Source of the DNA: a virus
Reading direction: 5' to 3' (one strand)
Length of the DNA: 33,540 nucleotides
IMG/VR virus record: IMGVR_UViG_3300046511_000161
Span: 1-33,540 of that record
The position numbers were made by a program, and so were the translations under genes. Below the pieces are notes generated by a model. It was not told where the DNA came from. It saw nothing but the letters and a program-made list of their open reading frames with translations, and made no database searches. How positions within the stretch are numbered: position 1 is the stretch's first letter; each line of letters begins with the position of its first letter. Below are positions 19,603-28,385 of the stretch, in pieces.

Positions 19603-22600
19603 CGAAGAGACTTTACTTAGCGGCGCTATTCTTGCTGCCGGCGCTCGGCGCGCTGGCGCAGGCCTTGCCGCCGGCGAATATCACCACCGATCCCACCACC
19701 ACGCCGGAAGTGGTCCAGGTGCTCGATCGAGCCGGGCATTGGGCTCCGATGGGGACGGTGGATTCGTCCACTCACATTTTCACGTCGGTTGGCGGCGGTG
19801 GTCCGATCCCGACCGACACGGTTCTCGGCAACGCAAGCGGCGCGACCGCCGCGCCCGCGCCCATTTTCATGCCGGCTTGCAGCAGTGCGCTAATCTACAC
19901 CCTTGGGGGTGGATTCGGTTGCAATTCCAGCGGCGGCGGCGGCGTAACCAACGCCTTCAATGGTTTCGTTAATGCCCTCGATCCATCTATCGGCATGCAA
20001 ACCGACAATGGTTTTGACAACTCTCCGCTGGTTGACACGCTTAACAATGCGATGGGGCCATTTCTCGGGCGGGGATATAGCTCGTATGAGGCAGTGTTCC
20101 CCGGCAAATTGGGGCAGTACTCGACCAACTACTATTTCACCCAGCCACTTCATGCCTCTCGCTCGGCCAAATATAGTTGCGTCTCTGGCGGTGGATCGGT
20201 GCGTCTGTGGTTTGCTCCCGGTGTTGACGGAATCATTCAGGATCAAGGGGGCAGCTTCGAAGGATGTCAGGTTGCAAGCGCCGGTCAAAGTCTCTTCTGG
20301 GGCAATGCGCTTTCCAATAATATCGTCAGCCTTCAAAACTATAGCGGCGGATTGTACGGCACGCCCCCGGTATCATGGCATGTCGGCGACGGCTTCATGG
20401 CTGCGCCTCTGGCGGGGTACTACCCGGTTGACGCCTTTCCTCCCTATCCGATGGACACCGTTGTCACCTCCATCAACGGAGGTACTTTTACCGGATATAT
20501 CGATGATGGCGCGGGCAACGCAGGAAGAGTTCTAACAGTCGTCGTCGGCAATCCCGGCCCTCCCGGCGGGCAATTGACCGGCAGCGGCCTTGCAGCGAAC
20601 ACCTATCTCGCAGCAGGAACATCCAATCCGTACACGGTTACCGTGACCCAAAAGCTGGGGTCTGCGGGCGCTCCGGTCACGATGACTGCGGCGCAAACGC
20701 TGACCGTCTCCAATCCAGCCAGCCCATATCTGGGCGCCACCTCTCCAAGTTTTATCTTTCCCCAGGTTGGGGGTCAGCCGCCGCCGATCCCGAATAATGG
20801 CCTAAGCCCGGCGAAAAGCACGGCGACCTTCACCCAAACCGGCAACAACAACTTCAATAGCGGCGACACGATCAATGTCGCCGGGGTAACATATACAATG
20901 GTGTTGGGCGGCTTAACTCAGCCGCACCAAGTGTTGATCGGTCCTAGCTTCGATGCCTCGGCGGCGAACATCGTCGCTGCGGTGATGAATACGTCTGGGC
21001 AATGGGAGACATATGTCCCGTCAACCAGCGGGCGCGATTATTATTTGCGCAATCAGTTCGTCACTGCGGCGCATGTTTCAGGTTCCGGCGTGATCGCGTT
21101 TACGTCGATCTTTGCCGGTCCCATCGTTAATACCTTTCCCTCTGTGTATACGGTCGCTAGCGGCAAGACGCCGACTGGAGCCTTTGGCGGCGCGACCTTT
21201 ACCGGCGGCGATGACGCAACTACATGCCCCTCGCCCTGCCTCTATATTACTGCTCAGTTGAGAGTGTGGCAGTTGCCCGCGTCGGTGGCGTTTCACATCA
21301 CGACAGCGGTTGGTAACAATTACATCGGCTGGTCGCCTCCGGTTCCGATGCCGATACCGCCTGCGCTGCCGCTGGGGTTTCCAATCCTGTTTAACGGCGA
21401 CAAGGTGTGGTCGGGCGCCTTTCCGTTCGGCACCACGGTAGGTCAGGTTTTATCAGCGGCGCTGTTTGTCGAGAATGGAACCAACAACTTCCATAACGGC
21501 GACACGCTCCAGGTCGGCAACAACACCTTCACCTTCAGGACCGCGCTGACTGCGGCGGCGGGCGACATCCTGATCGGCGTGGACTTCCCGACTTCGCTGG
21601 CGCACCTGAACGAGGGCATTCAGAACAGCCCTGCGGGCGATCGGGGCGTGATCTTCAATCCGCCGACCAACGTCTCCAACGTCTCGATTTCAGGATCGTA
21701 TGGCCCGACCTGGGCCACGTTCCACAGCAATGCTTTCTTGCAAGCCGTCACCAACGCCTTCCCGGCCATCTACACACCTAGCGGAACGGCTGCGGGTAGC
21801 TTCACGACAGGAGCCGATTTTTCTCATTACGTATCCGCCAGCATGGCTCAACCCGGCGCGGGCGGTCAGATCGCCACCAAGAGCTATGCACCGGGAGCGG
21901 AGGGGCTGCTGTGGATCATACCGACAGCGCTTAAAAAGCGCGTCACCTCAAATAGCCGTGACATGGGACTGAACTATTGGGGCATTGGCGAGAGCATGAT
22001 TTGCTCAGCCGGTTGGGGCTTTAATTGCGACCTGTCACGCGATGAAAGGAATTTTCATCAATATAACTTGGTTGGCCGCTGGGCGGAAGGCGACAATTAT
22101 TCCACCGCCAGTTCTAGGGATGAGCAGTATTCGGACAACTTTGTCGCCGATGATTTGGAACTAGGCACGCTCGGCGAAAGCGTCATCAACCCAAATTATG
22201 AAAGCACCGAAAGCGGAACGTCGCATTATGGCGGCTTGGTCTTTTGCGGCAGCCAGAACGCGACCACGATTGATGGCGGGTATATCGGCGGCAGCAATTA
22301 TTGCTCTGATCCGGTGAAGGTCATTCCCGGCCTTCCGTTCTCTGGCATGGCTTCATTGGGTCTGAACGCTGGCAGCACTGGCGGGTCTAATTTTCTTGCA
22401 AGCACCGTATGTTGCAATAAACAACTCGTTGTTAAGGGCGGAAATGATGGAACTGGGACTGTTACGCTAGGAGGCGGTGGGGGGACGACCGTCGGCGCAT
22501 TTGGGTTTGATCCGCTTGGTAACGGCGCGACACTTCCGATGGGCTTCGGGTTTAACACAGTGACCAACGAATGGACGTGGACGTTTGGCATAGGGACGCC

Positions 22601-23846
22601 ATCCACGGCGATGCAATTCCGCAATTCCGGTTCGACTGATTATTCCGGCTCGGGAGCTTTTACTGCCGCATTTCCTCCCGGTGTCCTTGTGGGCGGCGAC
22701 GGCAGCGCAACCGTTCCCCGCCTGTTCGGCATGTCCAATAACAAGCCGACCAACCTCTGGCATCTGCCTGGCGACTTTGAAATCAACATCGGCTCCTCGA
22801 CTGGCCCCGGCAGCATGGGGGGCTGGTACAGCGTCGGCGGCTCAAGCCAGCCGAACGTGACCATCAACGGCACACTGCTCTCGGTGAACCAGGAGGTTGA
22901 TCCTACGCCAGCGCCAACGATTGCAACCGGCGGTTCCGGTTATGCGTCCGGGGCCAACGTCAACGGAACCATGACGGGGAATTTCGCCGGATGCACGACG
23001 CAGCCGGTCCTCCCTGTCACGGCTTCGGGCGCCACCGGGGCGATCATCAGCGTCAACGCCGGAATTACCAAGGGCGTTTGCCCGCCGCCAGCGAGCCTCG
23101 ACGGCGTCATTGCTGGCACCGCCCTGACGGCGTCAAACATCACTGGCGCGATCGCGGTTGGCGATCTTCTCACTGGAGCGTCTGTCGCGCCCGGCACGCA
23201 TATCGTCAGCGGCTCGGGGACGGCCTGGGTTGTGGACACCAGCCAGACGGTGGCGTTCAGCGTGATGTCGTCGACCCACCTTTTCACTGGGCCTCCTGAC
23301 GCTCCAGCCTGGACCCCTGGCGGCGCGCTACTGGCGGGGACTGGCGCATCCTTCAATGCCGTTTGGGAGCAGGCGCTGGCGATCCAGTTCGGCGTGCCTT
23401 CGGGGCCGCCCGGTCTGCATCAACTGCTGGTGGGAACAGGCATCGTCGCCAACACGCACATCATCTCGGTCGCGGGCGTCGGCGTTGCGGGCAATTATTG
23501 GACGCTCGATCAGACTTACGGCTCGCCAATCGGGCCGGAAATCGTCAGCGGCTCAAGCTGGTATCCCGCGATGGCGATCTCCAATGACCCGACCAACCCC
23601 GATTTCACCGCGACGACGTTGCGATCGGGCGCGGCGGCGAACAAGGATCTCACCGGCAGGATCGCGCTCGTCGGCGGCGTGGCGACCTACACGCTCACTG
23701 GGATCTACGCGAGCCCGCCGAACTGCATCACCGCCGACGCGACGACGCCCGCCAACGCCAATTCGGTTTTGGAGAGTACGACAGTCCTGACCTTCTCAGG
23801 CACGGGCACAGACACGCTCAAGTGGATCTGTGCGGGGAGAAACTGA
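19599..23846 (+). CDS. Large fibre/adhesin protein (1415 aa) with Sec signal peptide
   Basis: A 1415-residue protein, the largest here. [21 protein letters not shown] is again a signal peptide cut after residue 20. [20 protein letters not shown] then repeats the segment found after the signal of fibre-like protein 1. Two similar units follow at about residues 409-545 and 620-755 ([20 protein letters not shown] versus [20 protein letters not shown], each ending in an 'AxxNAFPxxYT...GxxF' segment). The middle (residues 770-970) contains [14 protein letters not shown] and [18 protein letters not shown], and the C-terminus has further Gly/Ser/Thr-rich beta repeats. I read it as a long receptor-binding fibre or spike. 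No glycosidase or lyase motif is identified with confidence. Confidence 0.6.
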   Translation: MTKRLYLAALFLLPALGALAQALPPANITTDPTTTPEVVQVLDRAGHWAPMGTVDSSTHIFTSVGGGGPIPTDTVLGNASGATAAPAPIFMPACSSALIYTLGGGFGCNSSGGGGVTNAFNGFVNALDPSIGMQTDNGFDNSPLVDTLNNAMGPFLGRGYSSYEAVFPGKLGQYSTNYYFTQPLHASRSAKYSCVSGGGSVRLWFAPGVDGIIQDQGGSFEGCQVASAGQSLFWGNALSNNIVSLQNYSGGLYGTPPVSWHVGDGFMAAPLAGYYPVDAFPPYPMDTVVTSINGGTFTGYIDDGAGNAGRVLTVVVGNPGPPGGQLTGSGLAANTYLAAGTSNPYTVTVTQKLGSAGAPVTMTAAQTLTVSNPASPYLGATSPSFIFPQVGGQPPPIPNNGLSPAKSTATFTQTGNNNFNSGDTINVAGVTYTMVLGGLTQPHQVLIGPSFDASAANIVAAVMNTSGQWETYVPSTSGRDYYLRNQFVTAAHVSGSGVIAFTSIFAGPIVNTFPSVYTVASGKTPTGAFGGATFTGGDDATTCPSPCLYITAQLRVWQLPASVAFHITTAVGNNYIGWSPPVPMPIPPALPLGFPILFNGDKVWSGAFPFGTTVGQVLSAALFVENGTNNFHNGDTLQVGNNTFTFRTALTAAAGDILIGVDFPTSLAHLNEGIQNSPAGDRGVIFNPPTNVSNVSISGSYGPTWATFHSNAFLQAVTNAFPAIYTPSGTAAGSFTTGADFSHYVSASMAQPGAGGQIATKSYAPGAEGLLWIIPTALKKRVTSNSRDMGLNYWGIGESMICSAGWGFNCDLSRDERNFHQYNLVGRWAEGDNYSTASSRDEQYSDNFVADDLELGTLGESVINPNYESTESGTSHYGGLVFCGSQNATTIDGGYIGGSNYCSDPVKVIPGLPFSGMASLGLNAGSTGGSNFLASTVCCNKQLVVKGGNDGTGTVTLGGGGGTTVGAFGFDPLGNGATLPMGFGFNTVTNEWTWTFGIGTPSTAMQFRNSGSTDYSGSGAFTAAFPPGVLVGGDGSATVPRLFGMSNNKPTNLWHLPGDFEINIGSSTGPGSMGGWYSVGGSSQPNVTINGTLLSVNQEVDPTPAPTIATGGSGYASGANVNGTMTGNFAGCTTQPVLPVTASGATGAIISVNAGITKGVCPPPASLDGVIAGTALTASNITGAIAVGDLLTGASVAPGTHIVSGSGTAWVVDTSQTVAFSVMSSTHLFTGPPDAPAWTPGGALLAGTGASFNAVWEQALAIQFGVPSGPPGLHQLLVGTGIVANTHIISVAGVGVAGNYWTLDQTYGSPIGPEIVSGSSWYPAMAISNDPTNPDFTATTLRSGAAANKDLTGRIALVGGVATYTLTGIYASPPNCITADATTPANANSVLESTTVLTFSGTGTDTLKWICAGRN

Positions 23847-24385
23847 TGGCTGACAGCCTGACCCCAAATTACCATTGGACCAAGCCCGAACCCGGCGCGA
23901 GCCCGACGACTTGGGGCGCGAAAATCAATACCGATCTGGACTCGATCGACGGCCAAGTGTTCGCCAATGCGGGGGCTGCCGCGACCGCGGCGACCGCGGC
24001 CGCAACCGCTCAGACCGCCGCGAACGCCGCGCAGACTACGGCCAACGCAGCTCAGACCGCGGCGACTGCAGCCGGGCTCGCCGGCGTGCCGATCGGGGGC
24101 GTTTTGATGTGGATGACGGCGACCGCGCCGGCGAACTTTTTCCTCTGCGACGGGACGGTGCGCGCCAACACGCTCGCGCCCGCGCTGGCGGCGCTATTTG
24201 GCGTGACGTTCGGCGGCGCGTCGGGGTCGACGTTCGGGGTGCCGAATCTGAAAGGGCAAGTTCCCCTTGGCTTCCTCGCCGGCGATCCCGTTGCCGGAGT
24301 TCTGTTGAGTAAACAACCCGCCGCCGCGCCCGCCGGCGACGACGTCTCCTATTTCGTCCTGAACTACATCGTGAGGTATCAGTGA
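23846..24385 (+). CDS. Tail collar-domain protein
   Basis: A 179-residue protein. Residues 43-77 are an Ala/Thr/Gln repeat ([20 protein letters not shown]) expected to form a trimeric coiled coil. Residues 82-145 are a phage tail-collar domain: [31 protein letters not shown], then [15 protein letters not shown]. This 'P.GFLLCDG...LF...FGVPNLxGxVPxG' pattern is the hallmark of the tail collar family found in receptor-binding fibres. The N-terminal [20 protein letters not shown] is a common virion-attachment start. The ATG shares a base with the stop of the large fibre gene (TGATG). Confidence 0.8.
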   Translation: MADSLTPNYHWTKPEPGASPTTWGAKINTDLDSIDGQVFANAGAAATAATAAATAQTAANAAQTTANAAQTAATAAGLAGVPIGGVLMWMTATAPANFFLCDGTVRANTLAPALAALFGVTFGGASGSTFGVPNLKGQVPLGFLAGDPVAGVLLSKQPAAAPAGDDVSYFVLNYIVRYQ

Positions 24386-24388
24386 GGG

Positions 24389-26167
24389 ATGTCGACCCAG
24401 TTCCGTCCAATTGAGATCCCGCCGGGCGTCGTCGCTACCGCGACCAAGGCGATGCGCTCGTCGAATTGGGCCGAGGTGAACCTGTGCCGATGGGTCGAAG
24501 GCCAGCTCGCCCCGGTCGGCGGCCAGTCGCAGTACGCCTATCCGCCGTTCGCCTCGCGCTGCCGCGCCGTGCATTCATGGTTTGGCCTGAACGGTATTAG
24601 GTACATCGCCTACCTGTGCGAGAAGAATGTCTATGTCGACGCCGGCGGCGAGCTGACCGAGATCACGCCCGCGGGCGGCCTCGCGCCGACAGTCGTGCTC
24701 GGCGTCGGCGGCTACGGCGATGGCCTTTACGGAACCGGCGGCGAACTGTCTGCAACGACCTCATTCGACACGACGTCGCCCAATATCAACATGGTCGCCA
24801 ATCCCGGCTGGGTAATCCCTGGAACCCACGTCTTCGACATCACGATTGATCCGGTTAACCCGCCTCTGGTCGGCGTGGTGTCGAGCTATGTCGGGACGAC
24901 GCTCTCCCTGGCGGCCAACGCTGCGGTAAATAGCGGCGGCGCGAACGATGTGCTGATGTTCGGCGGCTACAACGAGGCGCGCGAAAGCGGCGGCATCATC
25001 CCGATCGACGTTCTGCCGAACGCCTGGAGCCTGGACAATTTTGGCCAGATCTTGCTTGCGATGACGAGCGCAGACGGGCGGCTGCTCGAGTGGGATCCGA
25101 GCATTGGCGGTCTGATGATCCCAGTGACGAGCTCCGACACCGGCACCGGTTTCGCCCCCAATGGCCGACTGTTCGTCGTCACTCCGGAACGCTTCGTCCA
25201 GATCTTCGGCATGATCAACGACGGCACATCGAACGGCGGCTCGTTCCGGAGGTTTGGGTGGTGCGACCAGGAAAATTATCACAGCTGGAATTTCTCGGAC
25301 GTGACCAGCCAAGCGGGCTTCCTCGATATCGAGCCGGCGAGTCCGATCGTGACCGCGAAGTCGACGAGAAACGGTACGGTATTTTGGACCGCGCATAAGG
25401 CCTATCATTCGGCCTTTCTCGGGATCCCCTACGTCTATAATTATGTCGAGCTCGGCGACAGCTGCACACCGTGGAGTCCGAACAGCGTCGTCACGACCTC
25501 GTCGATGCTGCTGTGGTTCAGCCAACAAGGGCTGTTCTCGTTCGACGGCACCTCGATCCTACCGGTCGCTTGCAAGGTTCGATCTTGGGTCGACGACGAC
25601 ATCGACCTCGTCAATGTGCGCGAGCAGGCGTTCGCTTGCCATGTCGGCAACTTCAACGAGTTCTGGTGGTTTTTCCCGCAGGCGCAGCAGCCGTACAACA
25701 CGCGGTGCATAATCTACAATTATAAAGAGGGATGGTGGTCCCAGGGGACCATGAGTCGCTCGGCGGGCATCGCGGCGTCATTCACCACCCAGACGATCAT
25801 GGCGGATGGGACGATCGCCTTTCAGCATGAGCTCGGTGCGGCTTACGGCAATGCGGTGCTGCCCTGGGCGGAGACGTTCGATCTCAACCTGACCTCGGGA
25901 TCGAAGCTGATGACGGTCAAGCAGATGATCCCCAATGTCGAGGGGAGCATCGAAAACATCCTCTACTCGTTGTTCTACCGCAATAGCCGCAGCCAGGGCG
26001 ATCCGGAGTTGCAGTCGCCGCCGCAGCCGGTGCGCGCGGACGGCTATGTCGACTTCCGCACCACGGGCCGGGACGTCAGGCTCAAGCTCGAGGTCAGCGG
26101 TGCGCCTGTGCTGCCCTTCACCATTGGCGAGCACCTGATCGACGCCGTGCCGCGAGGAGACCGCTGA
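24389..26167 (+). CDS. Tail nozzle protein / DNA-stabilisation protein (P22 gp10-like)
   Basis: A 592-residue protein. It begins MSTQFRPIEIPPGVVATATK, then AMRSSNWAEVNLCRWVEGQL. Later segments include NDVLMFGGYNEARESGGIIP, FGWCDQENYHSWNFSDVTSQ, AGFLDIEPASPIV, and LLWFSQQGLFSFDGTSILPV with YNYKEGWWSQGTMSRSAG. Such repeated W/F-rich beta-propeller-like blades fit the podovirus tail nozzle (P22 gp10 family), which closes the portal channel and carries the fibres. Size and position after adaptor and fibres agree. The start is 3 nt after the collar gene. Confidence 0.75.
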   Translation: MSTQFRPIEIPPGVVATATKAMRSSNWAEVNLCRWVEGQLAPVGGQSQYAYPPFASRCRAVHSWFGLNGIRYIAYLCEKNVYVDAGGELTEITPAGGLAPTVVLGVGGYGDGLYGTGGELSATTSFDTTSPNINMVANPGWVIPGTHVFDITIDPVNPPLVGVVSSYVGTTLSLAANAAVNSGGANDVLMFGGYNEARESGGIIPIDVLPNAWSLDNFGQILLAMTSADGRLLEWDPSIGGLMIPVTSSDTGTGFAPNGRLFVVTPERFVQIFGMINDGTSNGGSFRRFGWCDQENYHSWNFSDVTSQAGFLDIEPASPIVTAKSTRNGTVFWTAHKAYHSAFLGIPYVYNYVELGDSCTPWSPNSVVTTSSMLLWFSQQGLFSFDGTSILPVACKVRSWVDDDIDLVNVREQAFACHVGNFNEFWWFFPQAQQPYNTRCIIYNYKEGWWSQGTMSRSAGIAASFTTQTIMADGTIAFQHELGAAYGNAVLPWAETFDLNLTSGSKLMTVKQMIPNVEGSIENILYSLFYRNSRSQGDPELQSPPQPVRADGYVDFRTTGRDVRLKLEVSGAPVLPFTIGEHLIDAVPRGDR

Positions 26168-26445
26168 TGGCTGCGCAAGCGCCCCCGCTCTCGACCCAGC
26201 AGCCGCCAGAACTCACCGGAGTCAAGGGCGACGAGCTCTTGATAAACTATCTGCGCACGTTCTCGCTTTGGGCGAAAAACGGCTTGTCCAGTAAACTCGA
26301 TCGGCGCTCGGCCTCGCCCGGGATCCTGTTGCAGGCCAATGACGCGCCGGTTGGGACAGCGCCGGCGGTGTTTATGCTTCAGGTGACGACGGCGGGCGTG
26401 GTTGTCGTGACGCCGGTGCCGCTCGGGGGAGCGAACCCCGGATGA
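26167..26445 (+). CDS. Small virion-associated protein, 92 aa
   Basis: A 92-residue protein with Pro-rich N-terminus (MAAQAPPLSTQQPPELTGVK), a helix GDELLINYLRTFSLWAKNGL, then a beta-type end (AVFMLQVTTAGVVVVTPV). No family is named with confidence. The position between the nozzle and gp13-like genes suggests a minor tail or internal protein. Both ends are joined by overlaps (TGATG and ATGA). Confidence 0.6.
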   Translation: MAAQAPPLSTQQPPELTGVKGDELLINYLRTFSLWAKNGLSSKLDRRSASPGILLQANDAPVGTAPAVFMLQVTTAGVVVVTPVPLGGANPG

Positions 26446-26798
26446 TGCATCCCTATCACAAGAAGCTCGCGCGGGTGCTCGACCGGATGGGCGGCCTGTA
26501 CACGGTCAACGACATCCTTGAGGCGATCGCTGCGCGCCGGATGCAGTCGTTCGTCGAGGGCGAGTCCTGGGCCTTGACCCGCATCGCGATCTATCCGCGC
26601 TGCAAGGTGGTCGAGGTGCTCGCGGTAGTCGGCCGGCTCGACGAGGCGCGCGTGCTGCACGACCGCGTGCTCGTCTTCGCGGCGGAAGTAGGCGCAAGCG
26701 TGATCCAGGCCTATGGTCGTTCGGGGTGGATGCCTGACGCGAAGCGCCATGGCTGGAAAGTCAAAGCCAAAAACTACGTCTATCAAAAGGATATGTAG
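26442..26798 (+). CDS. GNAT-fold protein, T7 gp13-like internal virion protein candidate
   Basis: A 118-residue protein. DILEAIAARRMQSFVEGESW, then ALTRIAIYPRCKVVEVLAVV, LVFAAEVGASVIQAYGRSGW and the final KAKNYVYQKDM form an alpha/beta pattern similar to small GNAT-fold proteins that T7-like phages encode beside their internal core genes ('MQxWxGxxSxxVTEIxxYPRxKVLxVFLAGG...GRRGWxRALxxxGWK'). It probably works as a virion-assembly factor. The start ATG overlaps the previous stop, and the three internal-protein genes follow. Confidence 0.65.
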   Translation: MMHPYHKKLARVLDRMGGLYTVNDILEAIAARRMQSFVEGESWALTRIAIYPRCKVVEVLAVVGRLDEARVLHDRVLVFAAEVGASVIQAYGRSGWMPDAKRHGWKVKAKNYVYQKDM

Positions 26799-28385
26799 AT
26801 GGGCGGCGGCAGCACGACTACCCAGGACACCACAAGCAATCAGATCAATCAGATCCCGCAGTGGATGTCGGATGCCGGTCAGCAAAATTACGCCTACGCC
26901 CAGAACGTGGCGCAGCAGCCGCTGCAGCAATACCAGGGGCAGATGGTCGCTGACGTCAGCCCGCAGACGCAGCAGTCGTGGGACGTCGCGGCCAATAGCG
27001 GTAACGTCGGCTCCGATCAGTTCAACGCCGCCACCGCCGGCTATCTCGGCGCGCTCGGCCAGACCCCGGCGAGCGTGACCGCAGGTCAGCTGTCGAACAC
27101 CAATCTTCAGCCGTACATGAACCCCTACACGCAAGACGTGATCAACGCGACGCTGCCCCTGATGCAGCAACAGAACGCGCTCTCCCAGAACCAGCAGGCC
27201 AACGCAGCGAACTCGGCCAATGCGTTCGGCGGCTCGCGCCAAGGCATCCAGCAGGGCGTGGCGCAGGCGCAAGGCGCGCTCAACATCGGCGAAATGGCGG
27301 CGCAGTTAAACCAAGCCAATTTCGCCCAAGCGCAAGCCGGCGCGACCGGCGATCTCAACCGCACGCTCCAGGCGCAGCAGGGCAACCAGACCGCGGACCA
27401 GGCCAAGATCAACTCCGACATCCTGGCGTCACAGGGCCTGACGAACACCGGCCAGCAGATGAACGCCTCGAACGTCGCCAACTTCAACATGCTGCAGTCC
27501 GCCGGCGCGGCGCAGCAGATGCAGGCGCAAAACGACATCAACGCCCAGATGGCGAAGTTCAACCAGGCCTTCAACTATCCGCAGCAGCAGCTCGGCGTGC
27601 TCGAGAGCTCGCTCGGCATGACCCCACACGACACCTCGACCTCGGGCCAGTCGAACACCACAACGACGACCCCGACCGACTGGGCGAGCATCATCGAGGG
27701 CGGGGCCAAGTCCGCGGCCGGCGTCTTTGGCGCGCTGGGGGCGTCGGACCGCAGCCTGAAAACCGACATCACCAAACTCGGCAAGGATCCCAAGACCGGC
27801 CTCGACATGCACGCCTACCGCTACAAGGGCGACCCCAAGTCGTACCCGAAGGTGGTCGGACCGATGGCACAGGACGTCGAGGAGAAGTATCCCGGCAAGA
27901 CCGAGCGCGTCGGCGGCAAGCTCGCGGTCAGTCCGGACATCATGTCGGCGGCGGGGGTGAAAGGCTACGCCGCCGGCACTCCCTTCGTCGGCCAGCCGTC
28001 GCTCGCCGCCTTCACGCCGCCGTCGTCCAAGGGCGTCGCCAAGGGCATCCTGGCGATGTCGGCGTTCCGGCCGCCGACGCGCTTCCCGCGCGGGGCCGGC
28101 GTGCCGAAGATGCAGCATTTCGCTGGCGGCACGCCCTATGTCACTGACGCCCGCAGCGTGAACGCGAGCGACACCGTGCCCGCCATGCTCACCCCGGGCG
28201 AGGCGGTCCTCACGCCTCCGGTAGCCGATCACATCGGCCGCAACAGGATCGCGCGCCTCAACGCCATGATGCCGCACCCCGGCATCAGCGCCACCGGTTC
28301 GCCGCGCGCGGGCGCGCGAGGCATCCACGGCGCGCTCGCCAACACCAAGCTGCGTCCCAAGGTCGCGGGAGGCCTGAGTGGCTGA
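26799..28385 (+). CDS. Internal virion protein with central peptidase S74 domain
   Basis: A 528-residue protein. The N-terminal 290 residues are Gln/Asn/Ala-rich and helical, typical of podovirus internal or ejection proteins. Residues 316-385 are an S74 intramolecular chaperone domain: SDRSLKTDITKLG (Ser316 and Lys321 at the usual spacing of five), then HAYRYKGDPKSYPKVVGPMA and QDVEEKYPGKTERV. S74 domains self-cleave just before the Ser and usually sit at the very C-terminus of spikes. Here about 140 more residues follow, including FAGGTPYVTDARSVNASDTV and PAMLTPGEAVLTPPVADHIG, a segment seen in phage tape-measure or virion proteins. Cleavage would yield two pieces. The ATG has AAGGA upstream and follows a TAG directly. 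Confidence 0.75.
   Translation: MGGGSTTTQDTTSNQINQIPQWMSDAGQQNYAYAQNVAQQPLQQYQGQMVADVSPQTQQSWDVAANSGNVGSDQFNAATAGYLGALGQTPASVTAGQLSNTNLQPYMNPYTQDVINATLPLMQQQNALSQNQQANAANSANAFGGSRQGIQQGVAQAQGALNIGEMAAQLNQANFAQAQAGATGDLNRTLQAQQGNQTADQAKINSDILASQGLTNTGQQMNASNVANFNMLQSAGAAQQMQAQNDINAQMAKFNQAFNYPQQQLGVLESSLGMTPHDTSTSGQSNTTTTTPTDWASIIEGGAKSAAGVFGALGASDRSLKTDITKLGKDPKTGLDMHAYRYKGDPKSYPKVVGPMAQDVEEKYPGKTERVGGKLAVSPDIMSAAGVKGYAAGTPFVGQPSLAAFTPPSSKGVAKGILAMSAFRPPTRFPRGAGVPKMQHFAGGTPYVTDARSVNASDTVPAMLTPGEAVLTPPVADHIGRNRIARLNAMMPHPGISATGSPRAGARGIHGALANTKLRPKVAGGLSG

Noticed and set aside
24761-25528. 255-codon minus-strand frame inside the nozzle gene
   Set aside because: Composition and lack of any ribosome site mark it as an antisense shadow.
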